Below are positions 52,813 through 64,000 of a stretch of 64,000 bases of DNA, piece by piece. Numbering within the stretch: position 1 is the stretch's first letter; each line of letters opens with the position of its first letter. Origin of the DNA: Numida meleagris. Taxonomy: Eukaryota > Chordata > Aves > Galliformes > Numididae. Both the position numbers and the translations under genes were made by a program. The DNA lies in NCBI RefSeq assembly GCF_002078875.1, contig NC_034411.1, forward strand, positions 124,001 through 188,000. Direction: 5' to 3'. The notes under the pieces were generated by a model, which was given only the letters and a program-made list of their open reading frames with translations, ran no database searches and had not been told where the DNA came from.

Positions 52813-55800
52813 TCACTGTGATGAAGTAGATGACTGTGGAGCAGTACCTCCCAGGACAATGCTATTTTTGTCTGTAAGGGTTTTAAGCACAGTCGTGGCT
52901 GGTGACTGCAGAACCTTGCGTGAAAGCCTCATTCTACCATCAGTTGGATCACGTCCAAAGTATTTAACCTGTTAAGAAAACTTGTCACTTTAAGATCACC
53001 ACAATGATTTGGACATCATGAAGTTATATTAAATAACAACATGAGACTGGCCAACTTAAGAGAGCTAGAACTGGCATTTTCCTCAATTCATTTTTTTTAA
53101 TGCTAATAAAATCACATACAACAGACACTGTTCAAGTCTATACTGCTCAGTCAAGTTAATGTGCTGCTTAGGACAGCAAGACCGTGACAGTAAAAACTCA
53201 TTTTTTCAAAATTACCAGGCATTCAAGCAGTACAGAAAAATAATCTGATACAGTATTTCCTTCATAAACACAAAACAGAGAAATTCACACAAATACTAAT
53301 ACACGAGTGCCAGTTTGTTATCAATTTAAAATCCATATAATTACCTGGATTTCTTGGCCAACTTCTAATCCCAGGGCACTAGGATGTTTGATCTAGAAAA
53401 CAGTATTTTTCAGAAAAAAAAGTTTAATCTTACAGTTTCTTTTTGTTGTTGTTTTAAAAAGACCTTCCTTTAGGGATTCTGGACAGCATGAATCCTCTTA
53501 CCTCCAGCAGATTTTTTCTGTTAAAACATACTAAAGAAACAATGTTTGCTTTTGTATTGCATTATGGTGAAAAGTGACCACAAATGCCAAGTAACAGTAG
53601 CTGTAAAGGAAATACTCCTTCAGTGATAGCTGATACAAATTATCATTTCAGCAACAGCAAGGCAGGAATTCAGGCCTGCACTGTCTCACCAGTTGACAAC
53701 TAAGAACATTTATACACTCTCTACAAAGCTGATGTTGTTTTAAAGCACATTGACAGTGAACTGCAAACCACTGTGAGGTGCCTGAAACAACTACTGTCTC
53801 CTGGAAGAGGCAGCCAGCTTACTCAAGGATGAGGAACAAATCACAGATGCATTTTCCTCACAAACAAGGCAGGAGGAAAGCTTCTTAGCAATGTATCTAG
53901 CAAGGGACTGCTGCCTAACATACAGAATGCATTATAGCAAGAAATAAAAGAATATTAGTAGATCTACTATTTATTGTTTGCTGCCAAGCCAGAGACTGCA
54001 AGAATTTAGTTAACAGATTGTTTATATAGATATAGTACACTAGTGAAAATGTAGCTGACAGTTGCATTTAAATAATTATTAATCTTCTTAGTTCTGCATT
54101 TGTTAAAACCACACTTTTACTTCCTCAACCCACTCCCTGCTCTTCTGTCAGCAATGCACGCAGGTATTTTTCCAGCACTGACCAAATCCTTTCTTCTGTG
54201 CTCACCCCTGTCACTAACATGAATTTCTGCCATCAGTTTACACTAACATAGTTTTCAGGAGGAGAATAAAAGGGAAGCAAGAACAATACATTTTTCTTCA
54301 TGTTACATATCAAGCAGCTTTACATAGACCTAAGTGGCTCCATACAAGCTAATGGACAACTGCTGTGTTACATAGGAAAGGTATAAGACCTACAGATGGT
54401 GATGTACTTAGTAGCATCAAGAGCAGGACCATAGCATTCATAGAGTTAGACTGCTTGCAGCTCTAATACAGGACAAACAAAGGTTAAACAGCAAGATGCT
54501 GCTAGACTAAGACTCCAAAACTCCACTATGTGTGAAGACCAGGCCATGCACGCTAGGTTTCGTGAGAAATGATGGAAAACAAACCAACGGTAGAGTCCCT
54601 AAGTTTACACTAGTTTAAGCACGTATTACCTTTCTTTGATCAAGTTGTGAATTATGAAGCAACACTGGTGTCATGTTTGGATACAATTTTACCATCACTC
54701 CAGAATCTCTGAAACAGAAGATAGCAGTTATTTCAAAATACGGTGAGAGAGATTTGTATGTGACTTACTTTGCAAACTGACTCCAAAACAAGCACTGGTA
54801 AACTTTCCATGAACAAGATTTTACTCATCATTAAAAAAAATAAACTTATACCAAGCATAAGATGTCTGCATTTCTCCTTAATTGAAAGTGGACGGAAGTT
54901 ACTTACTGCAGGACAATGCATTTTAATAAGTAGAATGTTCACAAAGCACATGTAATTTCAGTACAAGATTTGTTTGTCCTCACAGAAAAGTAAAAAGCAA
55001 TTTCCTACCGCTCCTCTCACACAACGGCAAAGACAGACATTAAGGTTTATAATTTAAAGAGACATTCTAAAAACTAAGCAGTAATAATAAACAGCCTTAC
55101 TGAGAAGAGAATGTTTTCAACAGAGCAAAATGTCAGGAATAACGCAAGTGCCAAAGTCACCAACATGAGTTTGGCATCCTTCAGAAAACCAGCATTACAT
55201 CATGTATCAGAAATATACCTAAGTGCATAAACTAAATTCAACTTCAGAGCACTTCTCATACCTTATTTCAGTTATTGTGGCTGTATAAACTGCACCAAAT
55301 TCCAAATTGACTTCCTGCTACAGGGGAAAAAAGAAAAAACAATAAGACACATACTCACAAAACACAACCTGAAAAAGCTAACAACAGAAGTTTGTCCTTA
55401 CATCATCTTTGCAGATTTCATGGACAAATTCTCTTGCTTCATGCATAGCACTAGGTGTGGGAGCAAACATGGAATACGTCTCTTCATCCAGCTGACTTAA
55501 AGTTACACCTTAAAAAACAGAATTTATTAATGAAGAGATGTCTGTGAACATCCCTAATATTTCAGTAAGCAGAAAATTCCCATCTACTAAAGACTGGCAG
55601 AGCAAAGTGATCTTACATATTTTGACAGAGATCTGTTATAATCATTTCAAATATTCTTTACAATAGACAGCTTTTCTACAGAAACCACGTTACAGGTATG
55701 CTTGTCAAATACTTGGACAAACTAGTGCCCCACATGGAACCACTGACATTTGCTAAACTATTCCTTACTATAATCTTTTTGTAAGAGGAAAAAGCATCTT

Positions 55801-58800
55801 GAGAGGGTTTATTTTAATAAGTGTCAGCATTTAACAACTAATTTAATATCCATCTTAAGAAAACTAAAGCTTTCATTAATGGCTGATGGAAATTAAAGTG
55901 CTTCAGAGTGAGAACACAGTAAGACTGCACAGTAAAATTCTTCACACCTCTAGTGTTTTTCCACCTAAAGGGAAATTTAATTTTTCTCAATTTTTTCCAA
56001 CTCTTCTCCTTAATAAGCACTAAAGAAGCCAACCAGATTAAGAATTAAGTCCACAGCAGCTGAAGCAGAACGTCTACTAAATATATGCATCAAATATCAG
56101 ACATTTTAAAGATTTCTAAAAGTAGTTTTCTAGAAGTAGAGAAGATTCACTATACGAAAGAAGAAAAGAATCTCTACTTAGAGAAAAGTACTAAAAAAAA
56201 GATTCATGTATCTAATAGAATCACAGCAGAGACACCTCTGTTATGGCTGAATGTTGGTTACTGTTATCTTGTTAGCAAGGTGGAAAGAGTGAACTAAATC
56301 TAGTTTCACTGATGTCAATCATATGGACAAAGGTTGTGGGGTCTTTTTTGTGTGAACAAACAAAAAAACTCCATGAAGCACAACAGCAGAGCTCTATTCT
56401 TACACTAGCAGTAGCACTTTCCGAAGTTGTCTTTAAGTATCTGTGAATACAGTGATTCATTTGTTCCAAGAAATGCAACAAGCTCAGGAAACTCACACCA
56501 CTTGTTATCAGTTTAAGCCCTGGTTCAGATTACTCCTGCCCTGTGATGCTGCACTGTATTTCTTACATATCCCAGCATGTTAACAATACATAAGAACTCT
56601 TCACAGCATGCGAGCAAAACAGTGCATGAACACTGTAGGAAGGACTCAATATCCCTTCTTAATCACAAAGCTTCAGACCATAGGCAAAGTAGCTGCATAT
56701 ATTTTATCTATCCTGAAACACGTTTGTAACACATTGGACCTGCCTGACTTCACTGCTCACTCAACATTATCTAGAAAAACTGTCCTTAGGAAGATCTTTA
56801 ACTACCTCTCGTGTAAGCCCTGAGAAACACTGTCATATGTGCATCATACTTCACCCTGCAGTAAGAGTTTCCAGAACTGCAAACAATTCTAAGGAGAATC
56901 TACACACTTGAGCTCACTGAAGTGAGTCTTAACGATTCAAAACACAGGCAGGTCTTGCAAAGATACAGGAAAGGCTTGATGTGTACTGAGCACTGGAACA
57001 GCTGAACGTACAAGTCTAAAAACATAAGCCATTAGGTATCTGCAGCACAAAGTACACTTTTTGCTCAACAGTACTTGTTGTGACTTCCCTAGGATGTTCT
57101 TACTGGAGCACAAAAGTCACTTATACTGAACAATTTGGGAAGTTGAAGCTTCCCTAATTCTAGGTTCTGAAAGGACAAGGAGAGCATTAACGTTTAACAG
57201 TGGCTGTGATAATATGACCTGTGCTACCAAGATCCATTAATTAGAACTCCACACTACTGATTTTTGTACAGTGAAAAGAAGCTAAGAACACATTTAGGAT
57301 GTCAGGATAAATCATCACAGTAAACAAGGATGTCTTACCAGTCTGTGCTTGCAGCTTCTTCAAATTATAGGCCCCAGGACCAATGAATCTCAGCCTTTTT
57401 GATAATGGAACATGGATAGTTTCTGAAAGAACACGAAAAGATACTTCAAAATGCTAAATATGCTACTCCTAAATACCATCACAAAAATCAAGTCTAATTC
57501 ATTTAGGTTTGATTTTTTAACAGATACTTGTTTTATGTGCTGAACAATGATTAAGTTACATTTAAGAATTAAAATAAATGAAAATGCAGAATGCAAGCAC
57601 TTAGAGCATAAATTACCATTAGCCACTCCAGTACTGAAAGCTCTATCTATCTTGATTTCCTGAGTTTCACACAATTTCAGCTCAATTCTGCTTTCTGGTG
57701 TCAAGTGAAATAGTACAACACTGCCCCACAACGCAATAAAAAGCAAAAATTCACCTCAAAGCACAAATCAAAAGGTATCCCCAGGGGGGCAGGGGCAGAA
57801 GAATGAGGCATTTGTTAATAAAGGCTGTTTTAAATAACAGCTTCTTAAAAACTATTAAAAGGCATCAATCCATGTCAATATACAACTAATATTACCTACA
57901 ACTGGTCCACTTTCTTTTCTGTTAGGTCTGGGTTTTGCCAGAGTTTCGTTCATAATTTGTAAAATCTCCCTCTTGGCAGCTGCAGGCGTTGGGGAAAAGG
58001 AAGAAGTTTTGCATAAGATTATAACAAAACCAACAAACTTACTCTTAACTTAAAAGCAGATAAGCATCCATTTATAAAATCTACCTTCTGCCTAACTAAA
58101 AATATCGTAGTAACTTAATGCAACTTAGGTAAAAAAAAAGTCCCCCCCACATCACCAACCAACATATGGTTTGAGTACATGACCTTTTTCTCCCCCCCTC
58201 CTCCCCCAAAGTGACATGGCTTAGTAGAATTGCATTTCTCAGCATCAGGCAAAACCAAACTACTGGAAGCAAATACTTCACAATATACACCACCATCCTG
58301 ATGTTGTTCTTCTATTTAAGTGATTTTTCTCCCCAGTCTGCTTTTAAAAGTCTTAATGCATTTTTTTTTCCCCCCAAAATGCGTACATTGCTCTACATTG
58401 GTGATCATTAGTATCACACCTATTGCATTTTGGTTTTTTGCTCTCTTAGTAGAAAAATAACCTTTAGGAGAAGCACCATCTTCATTGATACTACATACAA
58501 CGACACAAAACATTGCACTGGGAAGGGCCAAGCTCTTTGGAGACTGAACACTCACAAAACCAAAAAAAAATAAAATATAACCATAATATACAGGGGGGAA
58601 GGAATCTTCCTCATTTTCCCCAGTCTCAAGTAAAAAACAAAGTGCAGCTTATAATTTAATACATTTTATAATTTAATAAAACGGATGCAAACGTATGCAC
58701 ATACCTGTAGCTTGCTGAATAGCTTCCATGATAATTTTTATTGGTATTCCTGGTAGCTTTAGATCAACCTAGCATTAGAACAGTTAAGAGACATCAATAT

Positions 58801-61800
58801 GTAGGGAAAGCTTTTTTCTTTTTTTTAGAAACAATCTTCTCAATGATTAACTATAGCAGTATTTCCTGTTAGTATACCTGCAAGGCAGTTACTCCTTTAC
58901 TAGTACCCGCCATCTTGAAATCCATATCACCATAGTAGTCTTCAATTCCCTGTCAGTACAAGCAGAAAAAAAACAAATGGGCGTCAATAAGCTGCAGATT
59001 GAACCTGGAGCCACTTGCAGGGTTATCACCTTTCAGACTTTTTTTGTTCCCCTCTATTCCCAATCTTATTTCACTGCTCCTGATGAATACGGTTTCTTTC
59101 TCTTCTCATAAACTAAGAACTTCCGTGGATTAAGTTTTCTGAACAAATCTACAATTGACTTGATACTACCAATGACTGCCACAGGAAGCAGAACAATGAC
59201 AACACGCATTTTTTTCTCCCCAACAATCTTGCCAACAGCTCATTTTCCTCCTAGTATATTGTACTTCTCAATAAACTACAGCATCCAACAGTTATGAACC
59301 TCTTTCTTCCAGAACTCAATGAAAACAGAAAGCTTCTAAGAACTTACAAGAAATAACATAGTAGCACCTAGAATTACCTGGGTAAGACAACGTTACAAAA
59401 GCAAGCTCTAAGCATCAATAGAAACAGCTGTGCCAGAAACACTCACCAGGATGTCCGTCAGCAAACGGTAGTCCTCAAGATCTTTTCCTTCTGGATTGTA
59501 TTTGGTAATGAGACCTACTGCTACACCTGCCACTGCACTTGATACAGGAACTCCTAATAATGGTAATTAAAAAGACATTTTCATAAGCTTTGATCATTTC
59601 AAAATCCTTTAATGTATTATTATTTAACGTATATGCAGTTTCTCCTCTTAAGTACCACATTTTGTACCTGCATCCATTAACGCCAGACTTCCACCACATG
59701 CAGAAGCCATTGAAGAGGACCCTAGGGAGTTAGAATACAGGAGAAAAACAGCATTAAACGTCAGTCAAAAGCATCTGAAATAAAATCTGCTAGCGATATT
59801 CTTCCATGACAGTCTGAAAATTAACTCTCTGCTAGCCAGAAGATACTGTGCAGCAACACATATACCACAATAAATAACTGAAGTTTGCCAGAAGGTTTCT
59901 ACAGCAGAAGTACTTTATCCAAAAATGGGCAATATTTTGAATATTTCACGATACTGGTACCAAAAAAAGACCAACAAGCATCATGACTGATATTGAGTAT
60001 TCTAGATAAGTAAGCCAGGGGCTTGTCAACTGCAAATGGGACTCATTCCCCTTCTCCACTAACTCTTCCTTCCAGGCACCAGATCTCACTACACCGCTAA
60101 GAAGTTGCTGGCGGCCCTCACAGAACTCCTGGCCACAAAAGGGAATCTGCAGAAAGGTAAAAATCAATAGCTTTCTCTCAAACTGGGGAAATGAGAATAA
60201 ACAGACAGAAGTTATCTGTAAGTCAGCTGCAGTTAAACACTGAAGAACTGCTCTCAATACAAGCCTTTTAATTAAAATCCAAATTTAAGCTTACATCTCA
60301 TAGTGATATTGTGCTGTTCTACAAACTGAAGGGTTTATTATTCATAACCATATGTATACTCTCCATTTTAAAGTACTTCCAATAATAGAGCTACCAAATT
60401 TTAAAACTTAACAATTAAATCTGTGGCCTACAAAAACGTCTACATCTAGATTCTTCTTTAAGAACCAATTTTCATCTCCCATTTCTCAAACATTAAGAAA
60501 ATCATAGTACCATTTGATTCTAAGACTTCAGAAGTAACTCGTATTGTGAATGGGAAATCCTGGGGAATAACTGGTTTCAGTGCTCTCTCTGCTAGTGCAC
60601 CTGGTAAAAAATGCAAAAATTGAGCCATAAATAAAAACCATCAGACAAAAATATTAAAGCTTACAGCATGAGATGACTTCTGTAGTCTTATCTTACCGTG
60701 TCCAAGTTCTCTTCTATTCACACCAGTAACTTTGCCAATCTCATTAGTTGCATAAGGAGGAAACTGTAGAGGAAAAAAAAAAAGAAATCCCAAAATATAC
60801 ATACAGAAAACTAACTCCTGTTTTTTCACTTCAAACCACACACTTGCTAAGTTTCTTTGAAGTTTTGGTGCATGTCAAGATGAAAACAAAACAGAAACAA
60901 ACAAAAATCAAACCACCAAACAACATCCATCAGTCAGTCTGCAAGTTGAGATTAGTTGACATAGTGTTTATTTTGCACCTGCTTCAATTCCACAGAACAA
61001 GAGAGAATAAAGCAGTTGCAAAATAGGGAAGGAATAAGGCAACAAGCTTACTCTAATGAAGCTTGCCAAACAACATGTTAAAAATCTTGTTTCTGTCTTG
61101 CAGATAATGTAGCACGTCTCTTGCCCATACAAAAGCCTGGGTAAATTCCAAAGGCTGTAAAAAGCATTATTTACTATTGGTGCAGAATGGCAGCTGAGTA
61201 CATCAGTTTACTAGAAATAATTGAGCAGGTTAATCCTGCCTGCAGTAATAACTTGTCCTTATGGAGCTAACAAGTGTTAAACTACTAGAAAGACTGCATG
61301 AAGTGGCAACTTGCAAAATATTTATTTAACAGCACTTTTGTTCATAAACTGCCGGATAAATTAACATAGAAATTGTAATTTGCAAGTTCCATTCAGAAAT
61401 AATTAATATCCTTGGAAGGGACCAATTTACACAAATCATGCAAAGCTGTGACATAATAGAACTCTCACCTCATAATGAAGCATGAAGTTCTTATCTTTTA
61501 TTCCGCTATTAATAAAAAAAAAAACAGAAGAACACATCAAAAAAAGCAAGTGTCTTACATCCTATGTGTGATAAGCAAGATTATGTTCAGCTATACTTAC
61601 AAACTGACCAAACCAGCAAATCTATTGATTCACTATTCGTCCACTTTTTTTTTTCTTTTCTTGAGATTAGGGTTGTTTTTTTTTTGTATTAATTGTATTA
61701 AACTACGGTCTACAAAGAAACGAGCATCATGTGCCAACTGCAGTCATTTAAACAGCTTTCCTACTTTTATGCTGATTTTGATCCATCAAATGGTAGACAA

Positions 61801-64000
61801 AACTTCAAGAACCAGTATTTTACTGCACACACTTCATGAAGGACTAAGAAATATAAGCACTCAATAGGAAAAATCAAAATCTCCAACATTACTTGAGTAA
61901 GTTGAAAGATGCCTGCAGTCAAAAATTTTACTTAAGTATCACAAGACTTGACACTTCACAACAAATAAAAACGCTAATCTACAACACCAAGCTGCTTCAG
62001 GTCAAGACCTGTTTCACAGAGTTTTACATACAGGCACTCTCTCTCTGTCATTTATGAAGCAGTCTACTGGTCACTAGTTAAAGAATACTTAGCGTAAACT
62101 GAATCCCCAGAACACTAAAATTAAACATGGGCAAGCACCTCCAGGTCAAAAATAAATAAGTAAATAAACAGAAGAAAAACAAACCTGACACTACAATGTG
62201 AAAGCTCCCACACTGATGGGATGAGATCACTGAACTGCAGCTTTAAAAGGAAGGATTTTCCTCTTCCCAACAAGTTAGCTCTCAGCATTAGAAAGTTAAT
62301 GGCACAAGGACTTGTTTGCTACACCGCAAGTTCAATTTTCCTTACTTCACTAAAAAAAGACCACAAAGATGTTTATCTTCCAAACATTTCTATTTTGAGA
62401 TAAAATAAGAGTATTTAGAGAGGCTTATTCAGCTAGGGGAAAAAAAGAAATCTGCTCCCTTTTGTTTTTCCCAGTTGAACCAAGCTTGACAAACAGAACA
62501 GTGCTTCATGGGGTACACGTATCAGACACTGAAGCAAGACTTCAAAACCCTGTGAGAAATCAATGAAATGACTGGAAGACGTATGAAGTTCCAAGCAGGA
62601 TGGAACAAAGAGAATCAGCTTCCGTTTGTTCATTTAAAGAGACCTGATGTGTTGATGCTGTTTTACAAATGCAAAATTCATTTGTTATTTTCTCTCTCTC
62701 AAAACCAGACCGGACAGTACTTGCAGTACCCTTGAACTTCAAATGTGTGTGTGTGGAATTAATATATTTTTAAGACAGGTACTTTTATGAATGTATTTAC
62801 ATACTCACCGCTGACAAAAAAAAACACCCAAAGACACACATACCTCACAGCTGTTGAGATCAGATCTGATTTTACACTTGATTCTATGGAGTCAAATGTA
62901 ACAGTACAGAGAACCTGGAATAAGAAAACAAGGTTAGCACACTTTTCATACTGGTAGAAAATAATATAAAAGAATGACTACAGCAACAAATATGATGGCA
63001 TCATCTACCACTTCTTCTTCACATCTCGAACATTCACAGCTTGTCAACATTATATGATCTTACAAGTGATCACACTCAAAAATTCCAATTTAACATTTCC
63101 TAATCTGCCAGGAGCAAAGAACAGCACGTTCAGTAGAACTGAACTAGCTCATTTAAGAATAAAGGTTCTTAGTTGTGCAGACAATGGTGTGTCAAATAGC
63201 AAGGCACAGACTTCCAGCATGCGTTACTTTTAGCAGGATATCCAGGACTCAACAATAGGGAGCAAATCAGTCTTTGTAGCTACCCACATACCCAACAGTG
63301 AGTCACAACAATGGCTGAGCCTTTTAGGAATAACAGACCTGATCATAGAATCAGCAAGGTTGGAAAAGACCTCCAAGATCATTCGGTCCAATCATCCACC
63401 TACCACCAAGATAACCACGCTAAACCATGTCCCTTAATGCCACATCTCAACGTTTCTTAACACCTCCAGGGACAGTGACTCAACCACCTCCCTAGGCAGC
63501 CCATGCCAATGCCTCACCACTCTTTCGGAGAAGCAATTTTTCCAAATATCCAAACAGAACCCCCCCCGGTGCAACTTAAGGCCATTCCCTGTAGTCCTAT
63601 CACTAGTTACGCAGGAGCAGAGGCCGACCCCACCTCACACAGCCTCCTTTCAGGTCGTTGCAGAGAGCAATGAGGTCTGCCCTGAGCCTCCTCTTCTCCA
63701 CACTGAACACCCCCAGCTCCCTCAGCCGCTCCCCATCACACTTGTGCTCCACACCCCTCACAGCTCCGCTGCCCCTCTCTGAACAGACTCCAGCACACCA
63801 GTGTCTTTCTTGCTGTGAGGGGCCCAACACTGAACACAGTATTTGAGGTGTGGCCTCACTGGAGCTGAGTACAAGGGGATGATCACCTTCCCGCTCCTGC
63901 TAGCAACACTATTTCTGATACAAGCCAGGATGCCATTGGCCTTCTTGTCCACCTGGGCACACTGCTGGCTCACATTCAGCCAAGCATCAACCAACCCCCG
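52813..64000 (-). CDS. PNPT1: PNPT1, mitochondrial polynucleotide phosphorylase; C-terminal half, 15 coding exons (5' part outside window)
   Basis: Exons in gene order: 62844-62914, 61469-61505, 60697-60763, 60511-60600, 59668-59721, 59447-59553, 58878-58949, 58705-58768, 57896-57979, 57339-57422, 55402-55508, 55262-55317, 54630-54708, 53345-53392, 52813-52968 (stop TGA). They give 391 residues, matching about 393-783 of the human protein. The enzyme degrades RNA 3'-5' by phosphorolysis and acts in mitochondria, mainly the intermembrane space and matrix. The window covers the second RNase PH core ([53 protein letters not shown] with the family's catalytic aspartates). The KH domain follows ([20 protein letters not shown]), then S1 ([14 protein letters not shown] to [20 protein letters not shown]). 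All introns are GT-AG and joins keep frame. The KH loop reads GPGA instead of GPGG. Confidence 0.96.
57339..57422 (-). CDS. PNPT1: PNPT1 KH-domain exon
   Basis: Encodes [19 protein letters not shown] followed by NLKKLQAQT. The KH signature loop GXXG reads G-P-G-A (GGT CCT GGG GCC). The human protein has G-P-G-G here from memory. The rest of the exon is well conserved, so the gene is not a pseudogene. Confidence 0.9.
62915..63344 (-). other. PNPT1 intron segment next to CR1
   Basis: Intron immediately upstream (in transcript order) of the first PNPT1 exon in the window. AT-rich; nothing recognised apart from the neighbouring CR1. Confidence 0.6.
63345..64000 (-). repeat. CR1 LINE, continues beyond the window
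   Basis: On the minus strand the ORF2 reverse-transcriptase C-terminal region is readable: [40 protein letters not shown] and [16 protein letters not shown]. After a frameshift it continues with [20 protein letters not shown]. The 3' end has GATTGGACCGAATGATCTTG and TTTTCCAACCTTGCTGATTC. At least 655 bp are present and the 5' side runs off the window. It lies in a PNPT1 intron, in the sense orientation, and is inactivated by frame disruptions. Confidence 0.95.

Noticed and set aside
52813..62914. PNPT1 as a processed pseudogene
   Set aside because: Exons are separated by introns with intact GT-AG sites and the joined frame has no stop until the natural end.

Overview
This is a vertebrate nuclear window, almost certainly from a galliform bird (chicken or a close relative). 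The evidence is intron-rich genes with GT-AG splice sites, CpG-rich promoters, several CR1 LINE 3' ends, a Galluhop-type mariner relic and an avian-type LTR. The gene order CFAP36 - PPP4R3B - PNPT1 matches the conserved block on human 2p16.

Layout. 1-3.2 kb is upstream intergenic DNA with one 5'-truncated CR1. 3,338-20,797 (+) holds the complete coding region of CFAP36 (CCDC104/BARTL1), 10 coding exons and 356 residues, with a CpG-rich promoter carrying an RFX X-box-like palindrome. 20.8-24.1 kb is the convergent 3' ends of CFAP36 and PPP4R3B. 24,122-47,064 (-) holds the complete PPP4R3B (SMEK2) coding region, 16 coding exons and 819 residues, with a CpG-rich promoter that has GC boxes and a YY1 site. 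47.6-51.3 kb is intergenic. 52,813 to the window end (-) holds the last 15 coding exons of PNPT1 (391 residues plus stop); its 5' half lies beyond position 64,000.

Roles. The three genes act in different processes and are neighbours by conserved synteny, not a pathway. CFAP36 is a ciliary ARL3-binding BART-domain protein. PPP4R3B is a regulatory subunit of protein phosphatase 4. PNPT1 is the mitochondrial polynucleotide phosphorylase. I joined exons by hand; every join kept frame and matched what I know of the human proteins.

I found no wholly new system. The observations most worth checking are the X-box in the CFAP36 promoter, a GC-AG intron in PPP4R3B, an in-frame 42-nt cassette exon in PPP4R3B, an altered KH-domain GXXG loop in PNPT1, a CR1 close to a PPP4R3B splice donor, and a 22-base G run in the likely PPP4R3B 3' UTR.
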